A program made the position numbers and the translations under genes. This document shows positions 18,924 to 28,509 of a stretch of DNA of 64,000 nucleotides, one piece after another (position 1 is the first letter of the stretch; each line of letters starts with the position of its first letter). This DNA comes from Rhodothermales bacterium (GTDB lineage Bacteria > Bacteroidota > Rhodothermia > Rhodothermales > VXPQ01): the NCBI GenBank assembly GCA_022825385.1, contig JAJDWX010000030.1:1-64000 (forward strand), read 5' to 3'. The notes beneath the pieces were generated by a model. The model saw nothing but the letters and a program-made list of their open reading frames with translations, ran no database searches and was not told the origin of the DNA.

Positions 18924-21662
18924 TCAGTCTGCGGGCACAGTATGCACGGTAAGATAAATGGCTTCCTGCAGGACGCCTCCCTCGGCGGACGGAACCTGCA
19001 TGCGCACCAGCATCTGGTCTGCGGGCTGCATATCCGCGAGCGCAAGGCGTACGCGACGCCCATCGACATGCGCCGCCTCCACGGGCACGACGTCGCGGCC
19101 TTCCCGTTCGGGGTCTTCTACAGACCAGTCTTCCGAACCGTACTGGCGTTCCCAGCGATAATTCCAGCGGCTTACCTCGTAACGAGCAGGGTCCGAAGCC
19201 GCCGCGTCCACCGGAAAGTTAAAGGCGAATTCGAGGCCGTCGGAGGTTACGCGGGTTTCCGTTACGTGGCGACCGGCCCCGCCCGTATGCCGGATGCGGT
19301 CCAGATGCGCGTAGCGCGTGGCGAATCCGTCGTCCCAGCCGGTCAGGCCCGTCAGGTAAATCTGCCCGTCCGCCGGGTTGACGCGGACGCGCTGCGTACC
19401 GGCGTCGAACTGGAAAGGCAGCGCCGCGGCGGCGGCCTGCGTCACGCCGTCCACTTCGTCGAACATCAAATAATACGCCCAGCCCTTGCCAAAACTGGTG
19501 TGCAGCATGCGATCGCCGAGCGGGCCCCAGGCGGGGTCCGTCCAGACGCCCCCGCCCGGCGAATTGTCGAATTCCTGCGGCAGCCAGAGCGCCGGCTCGG
19601 CGAACGCATCCGGCACGGCCGCCGTATCAATGACGGCGTACCATTCCCCTTCGGGAATTTCCACGTCCAATCCGTCGGGAGACCATCCGCGCTCGGCGAA
19701 ATTATTCACATATCCGTAGAACTTGCCGGGCTCGACCAGGCTGATTTTGTTTGCGGGGGTCCAGTTCCCCTGATTGTCCGTGACGAATACGCGCCCGTCC
19801 GGGGCTACGGTAAGCCCGTTCGGCGTACGGAACCCGGTCGCGATCGTGCCGCCGGTCCCGTCCGGGGCCACGCGCACCAGGTCGCCGGGCAAGGCGTTGT
19901 TCGTATACTGCCCGGACTTGGCGTAATAGAAATTACCCGCGGCGTCCGTCTGAAGGCCAAAGGAGAACGAATGGAAAAAATCCGACACGTCCTGGTCCGC
20001 GTAAAACGTTTCGTAATAGTCTGTTTCCATATCTCCGTCGAGGTCCCGTAGCCGCAGAATCCGGTCGCGGGCCGTCACATAAATGGCCCCATCCGCCACC
20101 TCGACCCCCATCGGCTCGTAGAGGCCCGTAGCGATGCGGCGCCACTGGACCGCATCGAGGGCGCCGTCCAGCCCGTCGGCAATCCATACGTCGCCGGGAT
20201 ACGTGGCGAGCGCAAGGCGTCCGTCCGGGAAAAAGGCAAGCGCCGTGGGGCGTATCCAGCTGTTCCACGGATTCGCAAACGGCAAGCCGATCCGATCCAC
20301 CGTGTAGGGATAATCTTCCGGCAACGCAACCAGTTTCTCCGGGATGTCCCGGTCCTCGTCTTCGTAATACAGCGGGTCGTAATGGGCGCGGGGCGCGTCC
20401 AGCTCGCCCGACGTCGCAACCGTCTCTTCCCATTGCGGCGGACCGCCCTGGATCATCGCGGAGAGGTCGGGCGCTTCTCCCGCGAACAGCGCTATCGCCC
20501 CCTCGCCCGGCGCGCCCGCCCGGCGACGAATCTCGACGGCGCGCACCCTGTCGCTGGCGGGAATATGCAAAAAAACATCGCCCGCCTCCCGCGACGACGT
20601 CATCCCATCGACGTCCCCGGTCGCCTCCACAAGCACATCCCGCCCCGCCAGCAAGCGAAGCGCCTCCTCCGAAGGACCGATGCGGAGCGCATGCACAAGC
20701 ACCAGGTCGTCTCCGTCCCGCCGCGCGGCAGGCCATTCCAGCACCTCCCGACCCAGAATCGAATAGGACAATACGGCCTCCTTGCCGTACCGGTAGTGCC
20801 CATGGAACGTCATCATGTCCGGCGGAAGCGGCGCGCGCCGCGAGGTTTGCGCGTCGCGCGCGGCGTAGGCTTCGGGAAATTCCCAGCCCCAGACAGCCAG
20901 TCCGCCCAGTTCCTCGCCCGCAACGACCGGCTGGCCTTCGCCCCGGTACTGCTCGAACTTCGTTTCGGAAAGGTCCAGCCCGCCTCGCCAGGCGGCGGCG
21001 AGACGCATGCGCAACACATTGTAGCTCAAATGGATTCCCTCGTCCAGTTTCAGGGTAAGCGCCGCGCTGGCCCGGTCAGCCAACTGGGAATACATCGCAT
21101 ATCCGTAGTCTCCCGGATACTGGCGCGCCCACCGCATCCCGGCCGCCTGCAGTCCGTCCGCCGCCGCAGCGACCACATCCAGCCCGGCCTCCTCCACGGC
21201 AGGCAGTCCCGCAAGGTATTCCTCGGTGATCTCGAAATACTGGCCGGGGTTCTTCGGCTTGACGAGTTCTTCCCGAATGTACTGAATGACGTAGTAGCGC
21301 TCTTCCGGCGTAAGCCAGTTCTGGGCGGTCATCTGCCCCTTTCCGTACGTAACCGTCTGCCACATGGCGTACGGATCGTTGCCGTACCGTAACGTATCCG
21401 CATCGAACGACCGGGCGGACGGCAATAGCGCGCCGCCCTCCGCGCCATGGCAGGCCACGCAAGCCCGTTCGTAAATCTCCCGGCCCGCCGCCAGCGTTTC
21501 GGCGTCGAGGCTGCGCAAAATAGCGGCGTGATCGTCGTTTTCGTCGGCGCGTTCGACGCCCGCTGCCATAAAACCGCCCCACGCCGACGCAAACAGCGCG
21601 AACAGGGCAAGCAGCGCGACGAACGATACCTTTGGGGAACGAACGAAACGAGACGACAGCAT
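18924..21662 (-). CDS. Exported c-type cytochrome fused to a glucose/sorbosone dehydrogenase-like beta-propeller
   Basis: 912 residues. An N-terminal membrane/signal segment (residues 12-34) is followed by a class I cytochrome c domain with the haem site CVACH (68-72) and a distal methionine likely in GKGQMTAQN. Residues 180-430 are a beta-rich region I do not recognise. From about 440 a propeller follows, with the pattern of sorbosone/glucose dehydrogenase-like proteins (PTALAFFPDGRLALATYPGDVWI, GLQTDAAGNFYYAKSGQY, PNGLTVAPDGRVFVTDNQGNW). Electrons from a substrate oxidised by the propeller, or by a neighbour, could pass to the haem. Located in the periplasm. The gene next upstream encodes a related propeller with a copper domain, so the two probably work together. 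Confidence 0.75.
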   Translation of the reverse strand: MLSSRFVRSPKVSFVALLALFALFASAWGGFMAAGVERADENDDHAAILRSLDAETLAAGREIYERACVACHGAEGGALLPSARSFDADTLRYGNDPYAMWQTVTYGKGQMTAQNWLTPEERYYVIQYIREELVKPKNPGQYFEITEEYLAGLPAVEEAGLDVVAAAADGLQAAGMRWARQYPGDYGYAMYSQLADRASAALTLKLDEGIHLSYNVLRMRLAAAWRGGLDLSETKFEQYRGEGQPVVAGEELGGLAVWGWEFPEAYAARDAQTSRRAPLPPDMMTFHGHYRYGKEAVLSYSILGREVLEWPAARRDGDDLVLVHALRIGPSEEALRLLAGRDVLVEATGDVDGMTSSREAGDVFLHIPASDRVRAVEIRRRAGAPGEGAIALFAGEAPDLSAMIQGGPPQWEETVATSGELDAPRAHYDPLYYEDEDRDIPEKLVALPEDYPYTVDRIGLPFANPWNSWIRPTALAFFPDGRLALATYPGDVWIADGLDGALDAVQWRRIATGLYEPMGVEVADGAIYVTARDRILRLRDLDGDMETDYYETFYADQDVSDFFHSFSFGLQTDAAGNFYYAKSGQYTNNALPGDLVRVAPDGTGGTIATGFRTPNGLTVAPDGRVFVTDNQGNWTPANKISLVEPGKFYGYVNNFAERGWSPDGLDVEIPEGEWYAVIDTAAVPDAFAEPALWLPQEFDNSPGGGVWTDPAWGPLGDRMLHTSFGKGWAYYLMFDEVDGVTQAAAAALPFQFDAGTQRVRVNPADGQIYLTGLTGWDDGFATRYAHLDRIRHTGGAGRHVTETRVTSDGLEFAFNFPVDAAASDPARYEVSRWNYRWERQYGSEDWSVEDPEREGRDVVPVEAAHVDGRRVRLALADMQPADQMLVRMQVPSAEGGVLQEAIYLTVHTVPAD

Positions 21663-21734
21663 GAAAAAACCGGGGGCGTTATTTCAAATTGGGAATAACG
21701 GGGACCCTGGAGACAGAACCCAAGGGGCAATCCG

Positions 21735-24700
21735 TTACTCGTCGTAGGCGACCACCTCCATGACCCCCTTCATCGTAATCCAGTGGGCGGGAAAGGTGCA
21801 GATGTACGGATAATTCCCTTCGCGTTCGGGCGCGGCGAACTGGAGCCGAACGGATTCGCCCGCCTGGAGCATCCGCGTAGCGTGCAGCACCGCCGGCGTA
21901 TCGGGAATGAATTCTTTCGCAAACGCGTCCGGGTCCGTCGCCATGGCGTCCGCCGCCCGGCCCACCAGTTCGCCGGCGCCCGGCCGCACGACGACCAGGT
22001 TATGCGGAAGCACGTCCTCGTTCCGGAAAACGATCTCGACCTGCTGTCCGGGCGCCACCCGGAACGTCGTAACGTCATAAGCCATTTGCGCCTCGACCGT
22101 CGCTATTTCCACGACCCGGGTCTGCAAAGCCCGAAGGGCCTCCGTCAGCGAGGCGGGATCGTCCAGGCGGGCCGCCGCTTTCTCCGCAAGGGAAACCCGT
22201 TGCCGAAACGCAGCCCCATGCCGATCCGCTGCGGGAACCTGGCTCGCCGCGTCGATGAGCCGCTGCGCCATGGTTGCGTAATCATGCGCGCCCCAGGCCG
22301 CTTCGGGCAGGGCGTCCGCCGCCGCGACCAGCGCGGAGTCGATTCGCCCCGCCTCGATATGTCCGGCGAAAAACGCAAACGTTTCGGCGGCGCCAACGCC
22401 CAGTCCGCTCAGCGTTTCCAGCGCGTCGTCCCGCCACGCCGCATCGTCCCAGGCGTCCATCCGCTGCAAAATCGCCCGATGCAATTGCAGGCGCAAGTCG
22501 TCCGAAGGAATGCGAAGGCCGCCTCGCAAGGCGGATATCATAAATGCAGGGTATTCTTCGGGAGCAATGCCAACATCGTCCGGATACGCCATGTCAGCGA
22601 GCACTTGCTCGGGACCTTCCAGTCGCATCCATCCGGCGAACCCTGTTTCCCTGACAATCTCCGTATCTCCTTCCAGCGCCATCAAGCCCAAACCAAACTC
22701 AAGGCCAAAAAAAGCGAGGCTGTCCTCAAACGCATCAACCGGCTCCGCCAGCAAAAGCGCGCTCAATGCCTCTGCGGCGTCTTCGGAAAGATTCTCCTCT
22801 GCAAATGCATCCATAATGGCCTCCGCACGGGCCCCCTCGTCCGCAAACAGCGGGGCATCGGACGAAATATCCGGCGGCGACGAAACATCCTCTACAAGCC
22901 GCGCCAGCGCCTGGGCCCGGTGCGCTTCCTCGAACCCCTCCTCCCGCAGCACGGATTCGTATACGTCCCGGGAGAATACGGGCCGCCCCATCAGAGACGG
23001 GTCGGCTCGCCGCAACAAGTATAAGACGCCTTCCGTAGAAACGGGCGGCGCCGTGTGCGCTATCGTCGGCTCCCACCTTGGCTTCAGGGCCCGAATGGTC
23101 TCGTTGAGGCCGTAGTCAAGGTAATAATCCATGTCGCTGTCCAGCGCCCCCAGCGCAAGAAAGGCCGCCTCCGCCGAATCCATGTAACTCAGCGCCACGA
23201 CCGCCTCCAGCCGCACCAGCGGGTGCGCATCCCGAATCTGCCGGGCAAACAACGCCAGCGGATCGTCGATATCCCGCCGCCAGTGCCGCAATACGCGGGT
23301 GGCGGCGGCGCGGGCGCGGTGATCGTCCGCCGCAAGCAACCGTTCAAGCGCCGCCGAATCGATCAGGCGATGCCCCTGGCGCACCCACAGCGCCTCCAGC
23401 AAGAGATGTTCGTACTGCTCGTCCTCCGGGTCGAGTCCGGCGACCCAGGTTTCAAGCGCTTCCCGAACCGCTTCCGCGTCGCGCGAACGCAATTCGCGGC
23501 GGGCGCGATAACGCGCCTGGTCCTCGTAGACCTTCAGTACATCCAGCAACGCGGAGATCGGACGGCCCGCAATATCCGGCGGCGCAAGCAATGGGCTTCC
23601 TTCGCGCGTAATCCGCCAGATGCGTCCATGCGTCTTGTCGCGGCGGGCGTCCCGAAGGGAATACTGCATGTGTCCCACCAGCGGATTGAACCAGTCCGCA
23701 ATATACAGCGCCCCGTCCGGCCCGAACTGCATATCGACCGGGCGAAAATTGATATCGACGGACGTAAGCAGCGGCTCGATTTCTTCGCCTGTGAAACCGG
23801 ACCCTTCCGGGCGAACGCGGTGCTGCTTGATTCCGTGAAACCCGATCACATTATTGTACAGAAAATTCCCCTGGGCTTCCTCGGGAAAATGCCGGCTGCT
23901 TACGAACTCCGATCCGGCGGTAGGCCGCACAACGGTCGTAAAGACCTTCATTCGGGGGTGCTTTTCGGGATACGGCAGATACCCCGTCAGCGGAAGCCCG
24001 AAATAATTGTTGCCGTTGGAGGCGTCCGAAATGAAATTCTGTCCCCACCGGTCGAATTCGTGGCCCCAGGGATTTGCGAAGCGGTAGCTCACGTAGCGCT
24101 CCAGAAAATGCCTGCCGGGTTCGTACCGGAACACGCCGGCGTACTGCATGCGGACGGGTCCGTACGGCGTTTCCACCTGCGAATGATGGAAGGTGCCCTC
24201 CTGAAAATAGAGCGCCCCGCCCGGTCCCCATACGAAACTGTGGATGGCGTGATGGCTGTCTTCCGTGCCGAAACCGTGCAATAACACCCGCCGCTCGTCG
24301 GCCACGTCGTCTCCGTCCGTATCCCGCAAAAAAAGCAGGTCGGGGGGCTGGGACACGTACGCGCCGCCGTGCCCCAGTTCGAACCCTACGGGCTGGTACA
24401 AGCCGTCGGCGAAAACGGTATGCTTGTCCGCCCGCCCGTCGCCATCCGTATCTTCCAGAATAATCAGCTTGTCGTCGGGCGCCACGCCGGGCTCCTGGTG
24501 CGGATACGTGGGTATGGAACTGACCCAGAGCCGCCCTTGCGCGTCAAAGGTCATGGCGACCGGATTGCCGATGGGAAAATCTTCTTCCGAGGCGAAAAGG
24601 TTCACGGCGTAGCCTTCCGCTGTCGTCAGGCGCTGCAAGGCCACGTCCGTATTCGTGGAGGACATATCCATGACGCCGCCCCGATTGGGTTCGTCGGCCT

Positions 24701-24839
24701 CCACGGAACGATTGATTTCCGAACGTTCCTGGCCATAGGCGCCACAGACAAGCGCCAGGCTGCAAACCAGCGCAAACCACGCAACCGGCGAGCGGCGCGA
24801 AACGAAACGGAGAAACGCAAGGCGATTTTTTTCGATCAT
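21735..24839 (-). CDS. Exported PVC-type dehydrogenase propeller with HEAT repeats and C-terminal cupredoxin domain
   Basis: 1034 residues with a signal peptide ending near residue 36 (CGAYGQ). Residues 60-420 form a membrane-bound-dehydrogenase-type propeller (GNPVAMTFDAQGRLWVSS, ILEDTDGDGRADKHT, DTDGDDVADERRV, FGPDGALYIADW). Residues 430-850 are helical HEAT-like repeats. The last 120 residues are a blue-copper (azurin/auracyanin-like) domain: a histidine in VLPHNLVVV, then C1014, H1019 and M1023 in YICTFPAHWITMKG, a complete type 1 copper site. It lacks the C-terminal cytochrome c seen in many relatives, so copper may replace haem as electron carrier. Co-directional with the cytochrome-propeller gene 72 bases downstream and the SGNH hydrolase 15 bases upstream. 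Confidence 0.82.
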   Translation of the reverse strand: MIEKNRLAFLRFVSRRSPVAWFALVCSLALVCGAYGQERSEINRSVEADEPNRGGVMDMSSTNTDVALQRLTTAEGYAVNLFASEEDFPIGNPVAMTFDAQGRLWVSSIPTYPHQEPGVAPDDKLIILEDTDGDGRADKHTVFADGLYQPVGFELGHGGAYVSQPPDLLFLRDTDGDDVADERRVLLHGFGTEDSHHAIHSFVWGPGGALYFQEGTFHHSQVETPYGPVRMQYAGVFRYEPGRHFLERYVSYRFANPWGHEFDRWGQNFISDASNGNNYFGLPLTGYLPYPEKHPRMKVFTTVVRPTAGSEFVSSRHFPEEAQGNFLYNNVIGFHGIKQHRVRPEGSGFTGEEIEPLLTSVDINFRPVDMQFGPDGALYIADWFNPLVGHMQYSLRDARRDKTHGRIWRITREGSPLLAPPDIAGRPISALLDVLKVYEDQARYRARRELRSRDAEAVREALETWVAGLDPEDEQYEHLLLEALWVRQGHRLIDSAALERLLAADDHRARAAATRVLRHWRRDIDDPLALFARQIRDAHPLVRLEAVVALSYMDSAEAAFLALGALDSDMDYYLDYGLNETIRALKPRWEPTIAHTAPPVSTEGVLYLLRRADPSLMGRPVFSRDVYESVLREEGFEEAHRAQALARLVEDVSSPPDISSDAPLFADEGARAEAIMDAFAEENLSEDAAEALSALLLAEPVDAFEDSLAFFGLEFGLGLMALEGDTEIVRETGFAGWMRLEGPEQVLADMAYPDDVGIAPEEYPAFMISALRGGLRIPSDDLRLQLHRAILQRMDAWDDAAWRDDALETLSGLGVGAAETFAFFAGHIEAGRIDSALVAAADALPEAAWGAHDYATMAQRLIDAASQVPAADRHGAAFRQRVSLAEKAAARLDDPASLTEALRALQTRVVEIATVEAQMAYDVTTFRVAPGQQVEIVFRNEDVLPHNLVVVRPGAGELVGRAADAMATDPDAFAKEFIPDTPAVLHATRMLQAGESVRLQFAAPEREGNYPYICTFPAHWITMKGVMEVVAYDE

Positions 24840-24854
24840 GGTATCCTGAACTGC

Positions 24855-25907
24855 TTATCTGCCTTCGGCAGGCGGAAAAATCCGGGGGCGAACGTTGCGG
24901 GCGAATGCATGAATCTGCTCTTCGGCGCGGGCTACGATCTCGTCCAGCGCAGCCATTTCGGAGGGGAAATTCGCAACGCCGAACGGACGGCGACGGCGGC
25001 CATATACATATTCGCCGTTCACCGGGCGGTATCGGTAAAAAAACCGCTCGTTTTTGTCGATAACCATGGACCGCAAGCGTTCGAAGTCGCTATCGTCCGG
25101 CAGCGATCCCAGCGCGTTGGCAGACGCCTCCATCAACGCGACGTCAGACAGGTCCGCCACCCCGAAGCCCCGGAGCAGCAACCCGGCCAGGACCAGATTC
25201 CCGTAGGCGTTGAAGTGCATCCCGTTGAATGTCAGGGGGCGATCCGACGCCTCCATGATGGCGCGGGTCGGCGCGAACAGATCCGTAAACCCTACGGACA
25301 ACTCCCCGGCGACTTCCTGCATGACGGCGACATACGAGGCCAGATCCTGGTTTCGCTGCGCAATATCCACCGCCACGCCCGGCGCTTCTTCCTGCGCCGT
25401 CGGGGAAATCAGCATAACCCGGGGCGGCGCCACGGCATTGAACCGCTGCGCCCGGATCCTGGCTGTCAAATCGCGCAACGCCTCCCGGTACGAGGCCAGC
25501 CCCTTGGCGCCCGCAAACGATTCGTTCGTCCCGAAAAACATCAGGACGACGTCCGGCTGCTGATGCGCAAGGTTCACCTCCAGCGAACCGAAATTGAGCG
25601 GGCGCGGGCGCAACGACACTTCGTCGCCGCTCCATGCAAGGTTTCTGAACGTCAGGGCGCTGTCGGGGTACTCGGCGGTAAGCAAGGCTTCGAAATACCC
25701 GAACCGCTGCATGCGCTCCGCGGAAGCGCTCCCCACCATGACAATATGGTCCCCCTCGGCGAACCAGGTCTCGCCATCCATAAGCGGCTGCCCGGAAAGC
25801 GGCGGAGACAGCAAAGCCGCGGCCAGCGCGAAAACCCCCGCGCAAATCCCGGGTCCGCAGGGCGGCAAAAGAAAAACCTGTGAAAAAAGGCGGAAACGCA
25901 AAGTCAT
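24855..25907 (-). CDS. Exported SGNH/GDSL-type hydrolase
   Basis: 350 residues from the ATG at 25907; the upstream in-frame extension of 17 codons lacks signal-peptide character, while this start gives a basic head and a long hydrophobic stretch ending near LSGQP. SGNH features: a degenerate block I (MVGSASAERMQRFGYFE, with serine in GSAS), block III FFGTNESF with the G-x-N glycine and asparagine, and block V GMHFNAYG with the catalytic histidine; the usual aspartate before it is replaced. Such proteins deacylate sugars or act as esterases and are common beside ThuA and propeller genes. The altered motifs make its activity uncertain. It is the first gene of the minus-strand catabolic run. Confidence 0.7.
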   Translation of the reverse strand: MTLRFRLFSQVFLLPPCGPGICAGVFALAAALLSPPLSGQPLMDGETWFAEGDHIVMVGSASAERMQRFGYFEALLTAEYPDSALTFRNLAWSGDEVSLRPRPLNFGSLEVNLAHQQPDVVLMFFGTNESFAGAKGLASYREALRDLTARIRAQRFNAVAPPRVMLISPTAQEEAPGVAVDIAQRNQDLASYVAVMQEVAGELSVGFTDLFAPTRAIMEASDRPLTFNGMHFNAYGNLVLAGLLLRGFGVADLSDVALMEASANALGSLPDDSDFERLRSMVIDKNERFFYRYRPVNGEYVYGRRRRPFGVANFPSEMAALDEIVARAEEQIHAFARNVRPRIFPPAEGR

Positions 25908-25984
25908 GACTGCGAATGATTCATCGAAATGTCGGCGCAGCGGGGGCGATCCCGGCATAAACGCGCTGGCCTCCGCATAGTCGC

Positions 25985-26671
25985 TTACGCCTCTTCGCGC
26001 AGCGCTACGTACGCCCTGCTGCGAATCATCGGCAGGGCCTCCGGCCCATAGTTGAACAGCAGGTCCAGCGCAGACATGCCCGGAAAAAATCCTTGGAAGT
26101 TTTGCCGGTATACAAGTTCCCGCAAATGCACGACCGCATCCACGCGCACAAGTTTTCTGTCCGCCGCCTCCGTATCCCGGGCCGAAAGAAAATCTCCGCC
26201 AGCCAGCCGGTGCGCATCGGGCACCGAAGCAGGCGCGCCTTCCATCCCGGACGCGCGCGCAAGCGGCGTTTCGATTTGGAATAATTCAGCGATTTTTTGC
26301 ACGGACGCGCACGTTATCTCGCCAAGCCACGCCCATTCCCGGTCGAAAAAAGACGCCAGTTCCGGCTCGTACAGCTCGAAAAAGGGCGTCGCGCGGTAGT
26401 TGTATGCGAGCGCCCGCCAGTGCTTGCGTATCCAGCGGTTCGACCCTTCGATGCGGGCTTCCCGAATCGCGCGCCCCTTCTTGCCTGCCGCAAGCGGCAC
26501 GCTCAACCATTGCGCGCCCGCAGGATTGCGGACCCGGGCCCGGTTCTGGTGGGACTGTCGGCTATACGGCAACGTATCCGCCAGCACCATCCTGTCGGCG
26601 ACGTCCATCAACGCCAGAAAAATCGGACGCGGCCAGTATTCAGGGGGGCGGACAGCAACCAGCGAACCCAT
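25985..26671 (-). CDS. WbqC family protein
   Basis: 228 residues, cytoplasmic, of the WbqC-like family. Typical points are an early PPEYWPRPIFLALMDVADRM segment, RARVRNPAGAQWLSVPL in the first third, and a C-terminal LDLLFNYGPEALPMI. Members occur in polysaccharide biosynthesis loci and have been proposed to act in modified-sugar assembly, but the reaction is not established. It lies 5 bases after the stop of the sorting-domain protein gene, so the two are probably transcribed together. No cell-surface sugar genes are adjacent here. Confidence 0.8.
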   Translation of the reverse strand: MGSLVAVRPPEYWPRPIFLALMDVADRMVLADTLPYSRQSHQNRARVRNPAGAQWLSVPLAAGKKGRAIREARIEGSNRWIRKHWRALAYNYRATPFFELYEPELASFFDREWAWLGEITCASVQKIAELFQIETPLARASGMEGAPASVPDAHRLAGGDFLSARDTEAADRKLVRVDAVVHLRELVYRQNFQGFFPGMSALDLLFNYGPEALPMIRSRAYVALREEA

Positions 26672-26676
26672 GGCGG

Positions 26677-28509
26677 CTATTTCAACAGCACCATGCTTTG
26701 CGTTTCGCGCCAGTCTTCCGTCGCCAGACGATAGAAGTACACGCCGCTCCGCACGGGCGCGCCCTGCGCGTCCGTGCCGTCCCAGCGCACCTGATAGCGT
26801 CCCGCGGGCTGCGACGCGCTAACCAGACGATCCACTTCCCGGCCCGCCGTGTCGTACACCGTCAGGGTCACATGGGCTTGCCGCGGCAACGAATACGCGA
26901 TTTCCGTAAACGGATTGAACGGGTTCGGATAATTTTCTTCCAGCGCAAAGTCCGACGGCAGCGTATCCTCCGCGTCTTCCGCGCTCGTGACCGTGCCCGT
27001 ATCGTTGACGACCACCGTAAGATCGGCGACCTGCACATCGCCGTACCCGCCGTCTGCCGCCTTGTGCGTAATCGTGGCCGTATCGGCGTTCGAATCGGCG
27101 TCCCGCAAGGCCTTGAGCACGATCTCCTGCGGCTCGTTCCAGTTCGCCGTCGTGAATCGCAAGGACGACGGCGTGACGGAAACCTTGTCCGGAACACTGC
27201 TTGTCGGCGTAACGACCACCGTGCTCAGAGGAAGCGAGCCCAGCACGACCGTATAGCCTGCTTCTTTTCCTTCGTCCATGACCAGGGCAAGTTCCGACAG
27301 CGTCACGCTGCGGGCTTCGTCGTCCCATACCTTCACAACAACGCTGGAAATGACGAGGCCGGCATAATCGCCGCTCGCGACGACGGTGTGATTGATCGTA
27401 ACCTCCTCAGAGAACGCATTGGGATCGTCCGGCGCCTGTACCGTAACCACATGCGGCGTCGACCAGTGCGTATCGACATTATTCGTCGTAAGGGCGCCCC
27501 CCGAAAATTGCAGCGTCACAGGAAGGCCATGCGCAGCCGCGTTATTCGACGATTGCGCCAGTATGACGACCGGGTTCACCGGATCCGTATCGAGCGTGAG
27601 CGTATACGTTGTCGATTGCCCCTCGTGCAGTTCCAGTTTCGACTCCGAAACCGTGACGCCCGGAACCGGAATGGCTGGATCGAGGTCAATAACGCGCACC
27701 TTCAGATCGGGAATGCTTACCGCGTCGTACCCGCCTCCAGTCGCCTTGTGGCTTATCGTAACGTTTTCCTCCGCGCCGTCGGCGTCGTCTACGGGCGCCA
27801 CGGCAACCGTCTGGGGGACAAACCAGTTATCCTCGGTAAATGTCAACTTTTTGGGCGTCGCATCCGCCGCCGCCGCGTCGCTGCTCTTGATCTCGACCGC
27901 TACGTCGCCCGAAGGATAGGAGGCAAGGCTCAACGTATACTCGCCAGCGATGGGGTTGGTCGTTGCGCTGGCCTCCGCAAGAATGAGTTCCGTCTTGCTG
28001 ACCGTGACGCCCGGAACCGGCGGCCCGCTATCGGTAACCGTAACGGTCACGGTTCCCCCCTCCGATTCGCAGCCGGTGAACAACACCGCATGGTTAATCT
28101 CTACCGTCCCCCCAACCGCGTCGTCGTCCGGCCGCACCCCCACGCTGAATTTCTTCATGGGAACGCCGCCGCCCTGGGGAAAATCGGCATCGGTGAATTG
28201 CATCTGCTTCGGCGAAAGAGATAGCTCGACGGAGGCGCTGGATTGCGCCACGGTAGGCACCACGTACACGGTTTCTCCTGCCTGCAGCGACGTCTTCAGA
28301 AGCGTAACTTCATATTCTCCAGGCAAACTGCTTTCCGCCAGAGACAGGGTTACAGGGGTCAAGCTCACGCACTTCGTAAGCGCTGGCTGCTGTCCGCTCG
28401 CCGTTTGCGGCGAAAACGACGCAAACGCGCCAACAAGCAGGCAGAATGCAAGGCAATACGACGAGCAATGCGCGCGCAATGCGTCAATATGCGAAATGCG
28501 GTTGTTCAT
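26677..28509 (-). CDS. Secreted Ig/Calx-beta-like repeat protein with type IX secretion sorting domain
   Basis: 610 residues from the ATG at 28509; the longer open frame has no coding character upstream. A signal peptide (AFCLLVGAFASFSPQTASGQ) is followed by four repeated units of about 110 residues, each with a V-T-VS-x-L-L-E start, a W-x-P-Q-V-V-A-D-D middle, and a (V/A)-TI-HK-A-GGGY-V end, as in Calx-beta-like or related adhesin repeats. The last 85 residues are the por/FlgD-like sorting domain: NYPNPFNPFTEI, LTVYDTAGREVDRLV, RWDGTDAQG, VRSGVYFYRL, ending SMVLLK. This marks it for export by the type IX system and fixation at the cell surface, and is the best lineage marker in the window. 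Likely an adhesin or surface-layer component. Confidence 0.85.
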   Translation of the reverse strand: MNNRISHIDALRAHCSSYCLAFCLLVGAFASFSPQTASGQQPALTKCVSLTPVTLSLAESSLPGEYEVTLLKTSLQAGETVYVVPTVAQSSASVELSLSPKQMQFTDADFPQGGGVPMKKFSVGVRPDDDAVGGTVEINHAVLFTGCESEGGTVTVTVTDSGPPVPGVTVSKTELILAEASATTNPIAGEYTLSLASYPSGDVAVEIKSSDAAAADATPKKLTFTEDNWFVPQTVAVAPVDDADGAEENVTISHKATGGGYDAVSIPDLKVRVIDLDPAIPVPGVTVSESKLELHEGQSTTYTLTLDTDPVNPVVILAQSSNNAAAHGLPVTLQFSGGALTTNNVDTHWSTPHVVTVQAPDDPNAFSEEVTINHTVVASGDYAGLVISSVVVKVWDDEARSVTLSELALVMDEGKEAGYTVVLGSLPLSTVVVTPTSSVPDKVSVTPSSLRFTTANWNEPQEIVLKALRDADSNADTATITHKAADGGYGDVQVADLTVVVNDTGTVTSAEDAEDTLPSDFALEENYPNPFNPFTEIAYSLPRQAHVTLTVYDTAGREVDRLVSASQPAGRYQVRWDGTDAQGAPVRSGVYFYRLATEDWRETQSMVLLK

